Source of the DNA: Neopestalotiopsis rosae
Taxonomy: Eukaryota; Ascomycota; Sordariomycetes; Amphisphaeriales; Sporocadaceae
Length of the DNA stretch: 64,000 bases
Direction of reading: 5' to 3'
Assembly (NCBI GenBank): GCA_023078685.1
Contig: JALGAS010000007.1
Span: forward strand, 3,224,001 to 3,288,000
The position numbers were made by a program, and so were the translations under genes. Positions 1 to 11,243 of this stretch are shown here, piece by piece. How positions within the stretch are numbered: the stretch's first letter is position 1; each line of letters starts with the position of its first letter. The notes below the pieces were generated by a model. That model ran no database searches and was not told the origin of the DNA. It worked only from the letters and a program-made list of their open reading frames with translations.

Positions 1-796
1 GGTTGGCAGTTGAAATCCTACTTTGCAACGGGTGCAATTCATTGCAAACATCCCTCAAACATTGCAGGCAGTAACATAACGCTCATACTGAGCATCTTGG
101 GGCCCCTGGACTGGGTTTTAAGGCCGACAGTGTAGGGGCATTCACTTTTGGCAAACAACATTACCAACTGCATTGATTCATCATGCAGTGTACAGCCAGC
201 AATTTTCTGATCAGCGCATGGGATAGATACAAGGAATAATGCTGTTTGTTTGGGTCGTGACTCATGATTAAATAACAATAGTGTTGATGGTGGTATTCAG
301 CTTTAGTACTCTGGATGAAGCTTATTGTAGTATTGCCAACTTCTTTTGAGGTTATCTTCGGCTTGTCGTATTAAACGCTCCTGTCAAGACGTGATGCTAG
401 TGGAATATTCGCAATGCACCGTTATGGCCTATGTCCAGGTTATCGACACGGCCCGCCCATAATGCAGGGCTCCCCACCTGCATCTAGTGTATACTGTCCC
501 ACGCCAGGCTAGCAACTCTTCCGCATCGCGCCAAAATTCAGTCAGTAACGCGAACATAAACCATTGCCACCATTGTACCGGAGTCCGCTGACCAATATGC
601 GTTGGCGATAGTGATATTTTCACTCGACGCTCATGATCACTTCAGAGACGAAAGGCGCAGTGATGAGCGGTACGTCCGAGAGTGACAAATCACCTACACA
701 CAAAGAGTAAACGTTAGAGTCACCCCGACTCCAGAGTATCTCCACATATCTCGTGCTTGATTGTCTTGTTTAGATAAAGACCTCACATCCTGATAC
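1..796. other. Left-edge intergenic region, no supported gene
   Basis: Short open frames exist on the minus strand (39-278 and 429-623), but neither resembles a known family or has a continuation I can splice. I see no RNA gene or repeat. The right part is the presumed promoter of the ankyrin-like gene starting at 797. Confidence 0.5.
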
Positions 797-2413
797 ATGA
801 GCTGCTCTTCCGTAATCATGCCAGTATCTGGCTCAATAATCGATGCCGCCGCGCATTATGTTCTTACGGATGCGGACTTGCATCCTGGAAACGGCTTTGA
901 GGATGGCCCAGCCATACGTGCTGCGCTCAATCCCGACCCAGTCGTACTTGTGGCTCTGATCAATCGCTGGAGAAAGGAGCGGCGCAAACAACACAATCGC
1001 GGTCAGGCACAGCGCGTCAATGATACAGGTCCCAACGGCTGGCATATGGCGCCAGCACAAGGTTCCTACAATTCTCCGCTTCAGGCGGCCATCAACGCCG
1101 GGCTGAAGCAGAATATTGATATCCTGTTGCAGGCCGGCGCCAGTCCGTCCGGATTTTCTGACCGGGTCTACTCAGAACACGCCGCGCGCTTCATCCGCTT
1201 CCGTTTGCCAAAATGGTACGGCTATGATCCTTGCGATCACTGGGAGAAGCTGATGCCTCAGTTACCGCTGGGGACCCCTGATCAGCTCAGTCTTCTCACG
1301 ATACAGGAGATAAAGGCAAGAAAACACCAAGGACGCTTTTCGCCATTCTGGACGGAGCCAAATTTGCCGTACGCCCGAATGCGCCGGGAATGGATTATGT
1401 GGGAACTGGCTACACCACTAGAATTCGCCGTTCGCTTGGGGGATGAGGACACCATGGACAAATTCTTGCGTCACCCTCAATGCGACATTGACGGCTGGCT
1501 GACCTCACGGACCGGAAAGCTGGACCCCACCAAGGACAATACCGCCTCATATCTCAGTCCTTCGACGCCATTGCATGCGGCGGTCTCATACCGCCAAACA
1601 CATCTACTGCGACGCCTGTTGGATGCTCACTTCGATCCAAACATCCTGCCAGCGGCGACGCCTTGTTCTGCACTCACCCCGCTCATGCTTAGCATCGTGA
1701 CAGAGCCGCCCAACCTGGAGGCATTTGACATTTTGGCGGCTCACCACTTGACTGATCTCCAGCGTCGCACGCCCGTCTTTGACGTGCACATCTTGCACTT
1801 TGCTGCAGCCAAGCTGAATGCGTCTCTGCTGAGACACATTCTACAGCATTTACCGGCATCGCTGAAGATGTCCGTGGGGATACTACAGACGGCGCAATGG
1901 CAGACTCCATTACACGTCGCCTGCCTGCCACTCACCGACGCTCAAATCAACTGCTGCTCAATTGCCGTCTGGCAATCGATCCATGATGTGCGCACAACTG
2001 ACCGTTTCTGGCGGCCCGCAGCGCGCACACGCCTGCGCGCCTTGGACAATCTCGACTTCCCAGATCCGGACCCGCCAACATATTTCGACGAGCAGACTGC
2101 CGTGGTAGAACTCTTGCTTGATACGGCAAGCGACAATCAGCAACAGCAGCAGGAGCAAGAACAAGGACGACGAGACCACGTAATAGCCGCCCAGGATGTT
2201 CATGGCAATACGATGCTTCACTATCTTGCTGGGCATCGCGCGGTTAACGAGAAGCTGATTGAGAACATCCGAAAGTCGCCCGGGGCCGAGATAACCTGGA
2301 AAAAGGCACACAATTGTTGGGGCTTCACACCTGAATTTCTTTGGGAAGATGGGAAGAGAGCGCTTGCAGAAAAGGAATGCGAGTACATGAGCATGGTAGC
2401 TCCCATGACTTGA
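797..2413 (+). CDS. Ankyrin-repeat-like protein
   Basis: A single uninterrupted frame of 538 residues starts at the first ATG. Several blocks have the ankyrin pattern of a TPLHAA-type turn followed by a leucine-rich second helix: around residues 90-115 (SPLQAAINAG then ILLQAG), 255-280 (TPLHAAVSYRQ then LLRRLLDA), 360-385 (TPLHVACLPL) and 470-485 (NTMLHYLAGH). A Gln/Glu run lies at about residues 446-457 (CAG/CAA codons near 2137-2165). There is no signal peptide and no membrane segment. Such proteins are usually cytosolic interaction scaffolds. The repeats are widely spaced and irregular, so this is a divergent member and its partner cannot be named. It probably lies outside the biosynthetic cluster. 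Confidence 0.8.
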   Translation: MSCSSVIMPVSGSIIDAAAHYVLTDADLHPGNGFEDGPAIRAALNPDPVVLVALINRWRKERRKQHNRGQAQRVNDTGPNGWHMAPAQGSYNSPLQAAINAGLKQNIDILLQAGASPSGFSDRVYSEHAARFIRFRLPKWYGYDPCDHWEKLMPQLPLGTPDQLSLLTIQEIKARKHQGRFSPFWTEPNLPYARMRREWIMWELATPLEFAVRLGDEDTMDKFLRHPQCDIDGWLTSRTGKLDPTKDNTASYLSPSTPLHAAVSYRQTHLLRRLLDAHFDPNILPAATPCSALTPLMLSIVTEPPNLEAFDILAAHHLTDLQRRTPVFDVHILHFAAAKLNASLLRHILQHLPASLKMSVGILQTAQWQTPLHVACLPLTDAQINCCSIAVWQSIHDVRTTDRFWRPAARTRLRALDNLDFPDPDPPTYFDEQTAVVELLLDTASDNQQQQQEQEQGRRDHVIAAQDVHGNTMLHYLAGHRAVNEKLIENIRKSPGAEITWKKAHNCWGFTPEFLWEDGKRALAEKECEYMSMVAPMT

Positions 2414-3300
2414 TCATCATAGATACTTGTAAGTGTCCAAAGTTGTGCGATTCTTCTGGTTACGCCTATCACTGCTTTAGAGTCACGCGATTTCTCGTAA
2501 GTTCGATACGAGAAGCTGCTCCAATTTTGGAAGATGAGTGGAACAACATGTAGCATCGGTAATCACCTGCAAGATGATTGGCCTTGGACTCAAAGCCACA
2601 AAGGAACAACGATAGTTATGGCACACTTAGATGATGTGATGAAACGTAGGTCGGGTATTTTCATCAAGGATGCTAACGTAGCTGTTCGGCAGCTGAGGGC
2701 GCCACAGCACTAGGTTGATAGTGGGCTGTGTGCCGATGCAGTCATTAAATGAGCTTTTAGTACGATTATGATGTGTTTTTAGTGGCTCGATCTCCATGCC
2801 TTCCCGCTAATCACCACTTGGGAGTCAACAATCAATGTTCATTTTGCAATTCAAGGTAAAGATGCCGGATGAATTTACATATTTCGCTTCGGCTCATATC
2901 CATAAATCGCAGGCAAGGTGCCTGGAACTAAACAGCCCCCAAGTTGAATGTGCTGCAATTATTCAATGAAAGTTCACGTTGTGCAGGATTTGCGACGACG
3001 ATAGCGCAGTTGGTTTCATCCTAAGTTCTGGTGAAGCGAATCCCCGAACAAAGAGAAATGACAGAACTAGAGAGCTGAAAGGACAGTGGTCGAACAAAGA
3101 TGTCTTCTTTTCTTTCAATAAAAGCCCCACAACCTGATCACGAAAGACGACAAAGCATTGCACAGATTCGGCCACTTCGTGCCCCAAGGTGTCTCGCGGT
3201 CTGGGTGTTAATACATTTGCGACCAGTTGCAGGACTCCCGAGTTCTATTTTTCATGATCTCAAAAGTTTCGATACCATTCTGCACGGCCAATATCCAAGC
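2414..3300. other. Intergenic region upstream of the kinase-like gene
   Basis: I see no convincing gene here. An ATG at 3100 opens a frame that runs into the kinase-like gene without a stop, so some of this stretch could be its 5' coding region. I preferred the ATG at 3301 because homologous-looking sequence begins only there. Confidence 0.4.
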
Positions 3301-4352
3301 ATGGCTGGTCTCCCAGATGTTCCTGGTCCCAAGCTGTTGCCTTTCGATTTCAATGAGAACAAAGATGATTTTGAATTTGTTGCATTTCTAGGCAAAGGTA
3401 TCCACGCACACGTATGGAAAGTCAAGATCAAGCAGAAGGAATATGCTCTCAAAATCGCAAGTACCCTCATCAAGTCAAGTTGCCCGACGCACTAAATAAC
3501 GCCCACTCACGGCAGTTTCCTTTTTCGGAGTGCAGCAGTCCCAATATTTGGGTCCGTGGTCTCGAGCTTAGCGAAAGGGAAGGTGTGGGGTATTTCGATC
3601 CCTTTTCTTCTGAATGTCGGGCATATAGACGACTCAAGGAAGATAAATTAGAGGACTATGCGGTCAAATGCCACAGCTTCATTCTGCTGGGGGAGAAACT
3701 CCAGAAACAGCTGAAGGAAAAGGACCACCACGACTGGGAAAAGGAGTTCCACGACTTGGAAGTAGATTTTGGCTGGGAAAGAAACCTCCCTGGGACACCG
3801 CTTCGATCACTTGTAAAGGACTTAGTTGACGCAAACTTCAAAGCCATCGATGCCGCTCTTTCGTCCATGGAGTATAACGATTACTGTGAGAAACGATTCA
3901 GTTTGGACATGGACCGCAAGACTGGTACTCGCCTGGTGCGTGGTATGAAGTTGTTGCACCGAAGCGGGATCCTGGTCCGAGATGTACACGATGAAAATAT
4001 TGCCCATGGCAAGTTTCTAGATTTCAGCTCCGCTTGGACATCTCCGCACCCATGTTTTACCCCTGACATTCTTCATGCCAATAGACGCTATCACCTGAAT
4101 TGGAAATGTCTCAGTTTCCATGACGGGCGACAGATCGACAGACTTATTGACGAATGGAACGAATATAATGGTCACAAGGCTTGGCGGATTTGGCTTCGGG
4201 TAATACAAGACTTCGATTACTTGGACGACAGACTGCGGCCACGACCCAGATTCGGGATCCAGCGAAGAAACGGCGTTCAACACCCAGCGGAAATGCATAA
4301 TTGGTCAACCGAGGACAAGAGAAGGTGGAGAGACCTTTGTAAACAGCCCTGA
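3301..4352 (+). CDS. Fungal kinase-like protein, probably degenerate in catalysis
   Basis: The N-terminal lobe shows a glycine-loop-like FLGKGIHAHVWKVKI and a YALKI motif carrying the usual ATP-binding lysine. The C-terminal lobe has RDVHDENI in place of HRDLKPEN, and LDFSSAWT where DFG would be. This matches a fungus-specific kinase-like family often seen in Hypocreales (recalled, not searched). The two halves lie in different frames. The join that best restores the family pattern removes 3461-3582 (GTACCC...AAG), giving exons 3301-3460 and 3583-4352 and 309 residues, with YALKI continuing to YFDPFSSECRAY. An alternative intron at 3474-3535 also keeps the frame. The start could be 3100, adding 67 residues. 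If neither intron is used, this is a pseudogene. Confidence 0.6.
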
Positions 4353-4709
4353 ACGGTGACTTCTGCTCTTTAGATTGCTGTGGTATGTACGCATACTATG
4401 GCAAGACGAGGTGTATTATGGTAACAATGAACACCATAATGTTCGCAGAAAATACGTAAACCTGAGAAAAACGAACATTCGAATCCTTATTCGACGCCGA
4501 AACTTTCTTTATGACATCTTTTGGGGAGCTACTTTTGTCTGCATACAACGTGACTTCCTCATCCAATGTCATCTTGTATCATTATTTACAGACTACATTC
4601 GGAGGATGAGAATGGATATAATCTGACCTGAATAATTAATTAGTAACCAGGAGCTTCTTTCCGCTTATTCTAATACGGTCGCACTTACCCTTGACGCTTC
4701 TTAGAAGTC
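4353..4709. other. Intergenic, convergent gene ends
   Basis: AT-rich spacer between the 3' ends of the kinase-like gene and the membrane-protein gene on the opposite strand. A short plus-strand frame (4375-4626) has no recognisable features. Confidence 0.5.
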
Positions 4710-5649
4710 TTATCTAGCAGATTTTCCGGAAAAAACTATGGACTTCCGAGCAGTACGAAGGCGATAAAAGCCGAGATAAATATAAGTCATGAGCGCAATA
4801 TACTCGGGGAGCAACGCCATAAGTGCGAAAGCCACTGCGGAGCCAAAGAGAGGATTCCATGTCGAGAAAACATCATTGGAGGTGAATGCGTATAGCAGCC
4901 CAAAGATGGCTCTGAGCATAATGAGTGGTGTCGTGATCAAGGTGAGCTCGACATACTAAAGATGATTAGTGCAAGCCAAACATGAACTTTTCCATTGGGT
5001 CTTACAATAAAGTCGAAACTTTTGACATCTCTGCGTCGGTATCGGAGGCGCAGAAGCATGACAACAAGAATGAAGAGAATCACAACGAACTCGACATATC
5101 CGGCCTTGGTGAGCGCTCTTTGAGTATCAACTAATCCCTCATTGCCAATGAGACTGCCTGCGGCTATCAAAAGCACAATTGCGGCAAGAATGGCAATGCG
5201 AAGAATCTTGACGATGCGCAGTCCCCATACGTCATCTGGGAAGCTTGAGGCGATTCTATGTCAAATTTGTTAGACTTTTTAAGACCCAAGTAATGCAAGA
5301 AAGTAGCATACACAAGACGCGTCAAGGCGTTAATAGTAACAATGAGAGGAATAAGCCCAAGATTGAGCAAAACGATGGAGGCGATGATGAGGCCGAGATT
5401 GTTCACATCATGAGACCAGACTATTACAGTTATACCACCAGCTAGTCGCACTAGGAGCTATCCATTAGATGTCTGTCTTCTCATAGTGAAAAACGGAGGG
5501 CACATACTGAGACAAAACAGCACAAGGGGATACCATGCCAGTCGTGGACCATAGTTCCAATTGCGAACCAAGAGGTAGACGGTAATAGGCAGAATAGGCA
5601 CATAGAAGACAGTCTGGGCAATGGCCACGGCCGTATGAGGAGAGACCAT
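4710..5649 (-). CDS. Seven-helix integral membrane protein (DUF7702-like)
   Basis: Four exons join in frame: 5649-5508, 5450-5312, 5255-5006 and 4955-4710. The introns are 57, 56 and 50 nt, each with a GTATG/GTAAG donor and an AG acceptor, and the product has 258 residues. It has about seven hydrophobic helices, beginning VFYVPILPITVYLLV. It contains the family-type stretches WYPLVLF, a late GSAVAFALMALLPEY and a short basic tail. This matches fungal membrane proteins I recall as DUF7702, whose function is unknown. Two clear relatives are at 49459-50386 and 55766-56732. The start is the ATG just before the first helix; upstream in-frame sequence has no other ATG. It lies left of the regulator that seems to open the cluster, so cluster membership is doubtful. 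Confidence 0.8.
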
Positions 5650-6529
5650 GGTATTGAGGACAAAATTGATCGTCTGATAGAGCAGAGGTGGCGCTGACAG
5701 ACTTGAGCAAAGTGACAATAAGCGTATAGGATGGAGGATTTATCGGTCCTAGAGTAATTTGAAGAAAGATAAATTGAGGAAAGAAGAAAAAAATCGCTGA
5801 AACATTATGGCATGTTGATATGGAATGTTGCGCGCTTGACTATGCTTGTTTCCCTCCCAGGTGAGCCAAGGCAGCCTCATGAGTACAACATCTCTAATCT
5901 GAGCAGGGATGTTGTAATCCGCGGATTGGGACCTAATAGGGCTTAGTCTGACCTGCGCCAGTATCAGATCTGGATTATGTTGTCTTAACTCTTTACAGCC
6001 GACGGGGCATTGCTGGGGGTCAATGATGCGGGGACAACACCTGCATCTCTCCAAATGCGGCAGCGGTGCGTATCCCAGCATGAGGCCTCACATGTGACCA
6101 ATCACTCGTCGCGATATACCTCAGCTCGTATTTCCGTACTGACACCGTGAGGATCGCTTTCCTGGCTGTGCACCAACATCTCACTCAGGGTGTGTGCATA
6201 ATGATTCTTGTGCCGCAACCACATCGCAGCCGTGAGACACTGTGAAACATTCCCATTGGCTCGCTACCATTCCACGTGATGGGACCCTGGAGGATGCTGA
6301 CATGCCTTCTGTCGACCTCGACAGATCGCTCTCCATCTGAACGCTGTCTTTGGGAGTACTCATGCAGCAACAGTCACAAAGAGAACCCTAATCAGATTCT
6401 GTCACTACAAACGATCCCCGATACACCATACACCGCGAGAATCCTTTAGAATCCTGTGTATCCCAGCTAGGGGTCCACGTTGCAGCTGCTGGGTCGGTGG
6501 ATGGAGGCGTCGCCGCCCAGCCTGATAGC
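5650..6529. promoter_or_regulatory. Divergent promoter region, membrane protein / Zn2Cys6 regulator
   Basis: This 880-bp spacer lies between two divergently transcribed genes and must hold both promoters. A CACGTG palindrome is at 6273-6278. I see no other gene here. Confidence 0.5.
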
Positions 6530-8252
6530 ATGGTTGGGGTGCCGGGCCGCTCCAAGGCATGCCACAATTGTAGAAACAGGCGAATGAGGGTACGCCACTA
6601 TCGAAGAATCTATTCTTGGTCGTACTGCCCGATGCGCATTTGCTAACATGGGAATCTCAAAAGTGCGATCTGGGGCAACCGGGATGTCAGAATTGTGCAA
6701 AATCTGGTCGTGTCTGTACTGGGTACTACCGACGTCACGCATTTGTCCTTTCTAAGGATGTCGTGACTGTACCAGACGCTACAACCGGCGCAGAATTTGA
6801 TTCGGGTCTGGTTGTCACTTCTCGCTGGAGAGTCGACCCAGACCACAGCAACCGAGCCCAGGCGCTTGTCCCTCGCCCCCTACAGCACAGTATTCGAATA
6901 CCAAAAGCGGTATCTTCATGCCATGCGTACAGGAACAGGCTCTTCGGCCTTTTCCTGGATCACCACTTCCCAGTCATTGACCAGCCTGTACCCGCACTGG
7001 AACAGCGCAACTGGATGCTGCAGATTCTACAGCTTCCCAATCTGACGCCCGGTCTGACCAGTGCAGTTTTGGCACTCTGTACGGCTCACATAGGGCACCA
7101 CAATGGTAATACTGTACTCGTGAACCAAAGCCTACCCCTGTATGCACGAAGCTTGCGACAGCTACAACAAACACTTCGTGACCCAGGTAGGCGTGATGAT
7201 GAGCAAACCCTTGCTGCTACCTCGGCACTTCTACTCTATGAGGTGTCAGAGTGTCCAGGCAACACGGTTGACGGGTACATGTCCCACTACAATGGCTTCA
7301 TGGAGCTCTTGCGTCTCAGGGGACCTGATTCTTGTAAATCAGGCCTTGCTCATAGCCTATTCCTAGTTCTGCGTCTTCATACGGTCAGTCTGCCTTGGAT
7401 GCGCAAGACCATTGTGTTAGATACTAACAGTATGTGAAGATGTTTCAGGGTCTGGTGCGGCGATCTACATCCTTCCTCGTCGAGCCATCATGGAAGAAAC
7501 TGCCCTGGCAATCCAAGAAAAGCCATTTCGATCTACTGCTTGACATTCTGCTAGAGTTACCAGTTCTGTATGCAGGGAGTGATACCGTAGCCATGACTGT
7601 CTGTCACCAAGACCAGCTTGGGAAGTTTCTCGAGACCATTAACGAGGCACAGCAAATTGAGTCTCGTCTGACCTCGTGGCTGGCCACATTTGAGAGCTCG
7701 GTGAACGGTTCTCTGTACTCTCCTGAGCTAAGGAACATTGATAATGCCCAAAGTACTTCAAAGCTTCTTGAGCTGTTCCCTGTTCTGTTCCGATTCCCCG
7801 CATTTTACGTTGGCCAGAACGTTGTCTACTACTGGCTGGGCTTGCTCATCGTCCATGCTCACCTGTGTTTCATGTACAATGGTCTTGAGCGCCTTATAGC
7901 CAGATCTGCTTCATCCAAGGACGCCGGGGAGTGTATGTGCAACGGCAGTCCAGACGACCAGGGGAGCGCTCTGACTGCATGTTTGCGGCACTTCAAAGTA
8001 AGCATGCTGCCGCCTTTGGCTCATAGACGGGATTGGGCCAAGACTACTGCTTACAACATCTGCCAGTCCATTGACTATTTCTTGCAAGACAATCTGCGTG
8101 ACTTTGGACCTGCAGCTGTCATACCGGCACTTGCCGTGGTCAAAACATACTGGAGCCTTTGGCCTGGTGATTGGACACGAGAGATCGATTGGGCGCAGCA
8201 CATGTTCATAGAGATCAAGGGCCGAGGGAGCGGGATTGCCGGACACTTCTGA
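6530..8252 (+). CDS. Zn(II)2Cys6 transcription factor, cluster regulator candidate
   Basis: Three exons (6530-6589, 6664-7383, 7431-8252; introns 74 and 47 nt) give 533 residues. The zinc cluster is split by the first intron. Exon 1 supplies CHNC at residues 11-14, followed by RNRRMR. Exon 2 begins with the third Cys and continues to CQNC and the last Cys in SGRVC. The spacing is C-x2-C-x6-C-x6-C-x2-C-x6-C. The rest is the helical, low-similarity middle region usual for fungal binuclear-cluster regulators. An upstream ATG at 6501 is out of frame and stops quickly. The gene sits at the left edge of the PKS cluster, tail to tail with the glycosyltransferase, so a pathway-specific activator is plausible. 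Its target site cannot be read from the sequence. Confidence 0.88.
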
Positions 8253-8340
8253 TGCACACACTTCGACAAAGATAAACAGACGAAGATACAAGCCGTGAAT
8301 ATAGAAGTGAAAAAAGCTATGAAAACATTCAACTCAAGCG

Positions 8341-9865
8341 TTACATTTTCTTCCTGAGCGCAGCATTATTCCAACTTTCAAGCCCTTTTCCCTGATCCCC
8401 CTTCAGAGCAGCATCGAGAATCATCCTAGCAGCGACATTCCTTCCTGCGTCCGCCCCTCCGACATCATGCGCCAATACTCGTGCCCTGACCCTCATTGCC
8501 TCACCTTCACCATCCCGACTCACCACCCGCGCCAGTGCCGCGGCAAGCTCGTCGCGCTGCACCCCAGGCGCCGCTGTCTTGTTTCCCCAGACGCCGATCC
8601 CGAGAAACTCGGCCCGCGACGCAAAGTCGTATGTGTCCAGCCAGACGGGACAGACGACCTGTGGCACTCCGGCCGCGACCGCCTCGTGGAACGAGTTGGA
8701 GCCGCCGTGGTGCACATAGGCGAGGACAGAAGGGCTCGCGGCGAGGATCGCGACGGGCGTCGCTGGCAACCAGGCGAGAATGCGAATGCGCGCCGCAATG
8801 TCCTCTTCATCTTCCTCATCAGCCAAGGGCGGGGACACTGTCTGGCACTTCCAGAGCACCTGCATGTCCGGTCGCAAACGCAGGCAAGCACGCAGCGCCG
8901 CCTTGACCTCGCGAAACTGCTGGGCATCGTACGTGACGTGCGAGCCCATGTTGACGACGAGAGTCGGCCGGGCGCAAAGCCATTCGGCCAGCTCGGGGTC
9001 CGTGTCGTTTAGGGGATTAAAGGGCGGGATGATTGGACCGCAGCCCGTAATGTTGAGGGGAGTCTCAAGGGGGTAGTCTGTCGCTGGTGTGGATGGAACG
9101 AGGTACTGCACGTCGGTGCGAAAGTTGGTGAACTTGGTGGTCAAGTTCCCGGGGATCCCGGCTTCGTTGCGGGCTTTTTGAAGGTCGGCGACTGACGAGG
9201 TGAAGTACCCCAGCCGGAACAATTTGTAGATCAGGTAGATGTTCGTAGGTATGGAGCGTAGGGGCATGGGAGATGGGAAGCCAGATGACATGCTGGAACT
9301 TTGTCAGTGTAATTTGTACTGAATAAGTTCATTCATCAAAGTTTTCAACTTACACACTGTACTTCCAGACGCTTTCGAGTCTAGGCTGCAAGTGTCCGAC
9401 ATGATCTTTGAAAGTCGAGGGACTAAGAACAATCTGCTGCTTCCGAAGCACTTGACACGCATCTGCGACTGGCCCAAACAGAGGGTCGAGTACCACGACT
9501 TCTGGATCAATGGCCTGGATTAATTCGCAGCAATAATGGTAAATTGGCATGTACTGGTCGGCGTCCCATGGTGCCAGAACAAGTGGTAGTGCCTCACGAT
9601 AGGATTGAATTGCTCCATTCATGCCAGGGGCATGTCGCGGCAAGAAGTCGAATCCTTTGGTAGCGAGGACCTCTTTCATGGAATGGCCCGGTATAGTATG
9701 AAAGTTCAAGCCAGGCGGAATAGCTTTGGATAGGGAAGGGAAGGATGCAATGTGTAAATCCAGTGAAGAATCAACGTTGTGCAGCTCGGCGGCCACGGCC
9801 AATACAACTGACGCCTGACCCAGCTCAGAATTCGTGAAAAACAAAATGGGTTTGATTTGGGCCAT
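8341..9865 (-). CDS. UDP-glycosyltransferase (MGT/YjiC-like)
   Basis: Two exons (9865-9354 and 9292-8341; 61-nt intron with a GTAAGT donor) give 487 residues of GT-B fold. The C-terminal donor-binding block has HHGGSNSFHEAVAAGVPQV, a good match to the UDP-sugar signature of family GT1 (HGG, then E plus AGVP). The expected reaction is transfer of a sugar from a UDP-sugar to a hydroxyl of a small molecule, in the cytosol. The N-terminus reads FFTNSELGQASVVLA. The position often occupied by the catalytic GHxxP histidine is therefore not a histidine here; related fungal sequences also vary at this point, so activity cannot be dismissed. It diverges from the trans-enoylreductase over a 292-bp shared promoter, which ties it to the PKS pathway and suggests a glycosylated product or a self-protection step. 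Confidence 0.9.
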
Positions 9866-10157
9866 TGTAATGTTTCTTGGTACGCATGGTCGACAATGTG
9901 ACATGTTTCAAAAGAAGGGCGATCAGTCCTTTAGCTAATTCTGTCGTCGTCATGGTGGAAGGTTTTGTCAGATTGCTTCCGTTTCGGGCAAAGTAAACTG
10001 TTCCTATAACCAGCCCCACCCGAATAGGAAACAAGAACATTTTGATGCCATATAAAGTAAGCGGACATGTCTTTTCGAATGATAATCGTACCATTCTAAT
10101 ACCCAGGAACCTGAATCAATTACAACCAAGTCAATTGTGTATCACAGATTTGCGGCC
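9866..10157. promoter_or_regulatory. Bidirectional promoter, glycosyltransferase / enoylreductase
   Basis: A 292-bp spacer separates divergent start codons. TATAAA at 10051-10056 lies 107 nt before the enoylreductase ATG and is a plausible TATA box. The compact spacing suggests co-regulation of the two genes. Confidence 0.55.
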
Positions 10158-11243
10158 ATGGAGCAGCTTCCCACTACGCAGACTGCCGTTATCGCCGGCC
10201 CAGCAGGAGAGTTTCAACTCTCGTCGACCGTCCCTATCCCTAATCTTGAGCCAAATGAGATCCTTGTCAAGACCACTGCTGTAGCACTCAACCCCGTCGA
10301 CACCAAGCTGGTGGGCGACTTTATCACGCCTGGTGCCATCTTTGGCTTCGATGTTGCCGGAGTTGTCGTTGCCGCCGGGTCGGCGGTGCAGAAGATGGCC
10401 ATCGGCGACCGCGTTTGCGGCAGCGCAAGCGGCATGAACAAGCAGAAGCCACTTGCTGGTGCCTTTGCCGAATATGTCAAGCTTCCCGGAGACCTGGCAC
10501 TGAAGGTCCCCGACAACATCACCTTGGAGGATGCCGCCGCTATGGGCACTGCCATTGCCTCGGCGTGCATGGTGCTGTTCTGGTCGCTGGGTATGTCACT
10601 GTCGATTCTAGACGACAGCAAGAGCGCAGATGGACAAAGCGCCAAGCCCAAGCCAACGGTGCTCGTGTACGGCGGCAGCACATCGACGGGCACCATGGTG
10701 CTACAGCTGCTGCGCCTGTGCGGATTCCATACCATCACAACGTGCTCGCCGCGCAATTTTGATCTGGTCAAGTCGTACGGCGCCGACGAGGTGTTTGACT
10801 ACCGCGCAGCCAACTGCGCCGCCGACATTCGCAAGCACACCAAAAACACCCTCGCCTACGCCATCGACTGCTACGCCGAGAGCTCGTCCATGAAGTTCTG
10901 CTACGCCGCCGTGGGCCGCGCCGGCGGTGCCTACACTGCCCTGAATCCCTACGACGATCACCTCGCCACCCGCAAGGTCATCAAGCCGGACTGGATTCTC
11001 GCAACCCGCATCGCCGGCGATGGCAGCGACTGGCCCGCCCCCTATGCCTGCGAGCCCGAGCCGCGGCTGCGCGAGCTGGCGGGCCCCATGTTTGCCAAGA
11101 TCCAGGCGCTGCTAGACAATGGCAAGATTCGAGCGCACCCAGTGCGTGTGGAGAAGACGGGATTAAATGGTATCTTGGATGGTGTTGGTCTCATTCGGAG
11201 GGGCGAAGTGAGCGGTCAGAAATTGGTTTACTCATTGGCTTGA
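10158..11243 (+). CDS. Trans-acting enoylreductase (LovC-type MDR)
   Basis: An intronless gene of 361 residues, starting at the ATG that opens MEQLPTTQTAV. It is a medium-chain, zinc-free quinone-oxidoreductase-type dehydrogenase. The N-terminal GroES-like domain has VALNPVDTKLVGDF and FGFDVAGVVVAAG. The nucleotide-binding fold has VYGGSTSTGTMVLQL followed by FHTITTCSPRNFDLVKSYGA. This layout is that of the stand-alone enoylreductases that work with PKSs lacking an active ER domain (LovC, and partners of PKS-NRPSs). It would reduce the enoyl-ACP intermediate at selected rounds of chain extension, using NADPH. The PKS at 28092-35919 lacks a recognisable ER, which makes it the natural partner 17 kb away. 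Confidence 0.92.
   Translation: MEQLPTTQTAVIAGPAGEFQLSSTVPIPNLEPNEILVKTTAVALNPVDTKLVGDFITPGAIFGFDVAGVVVAAGSAVQKMAIGDRVCGSASGMNKQKPLAGAFAEYVKLPGDLALKVPDNITLEDAAAMGTAIASACMVLFWSLGMSLSILDDSKSADGQSAKPKPTVLVYGGSTSTGTMVLQLLRLCGFHTITTCSPRNFDLVKSYGADEVFDYRAANCAADIRKHTKNTLAYAIDCYAESSSMKFCYAAVGRAGGAYTALNPYDDHLATRKVIKPDWILATRIAGDGSDWPAPYACEPEPRLRELAGPMFAKIQALLDNGKIRAHPVRVEKTGLNGILDGVGLIRRGEVSGQKLVYSLA

Noticed and set aside
8467..9012. Plus-strand frames of 136-181 codons opposite the glycosyltransferase
   Set aside because: Antisense shadows rich in Arg/Pro/His; the minus strand encodes the UDP-sugar signature.
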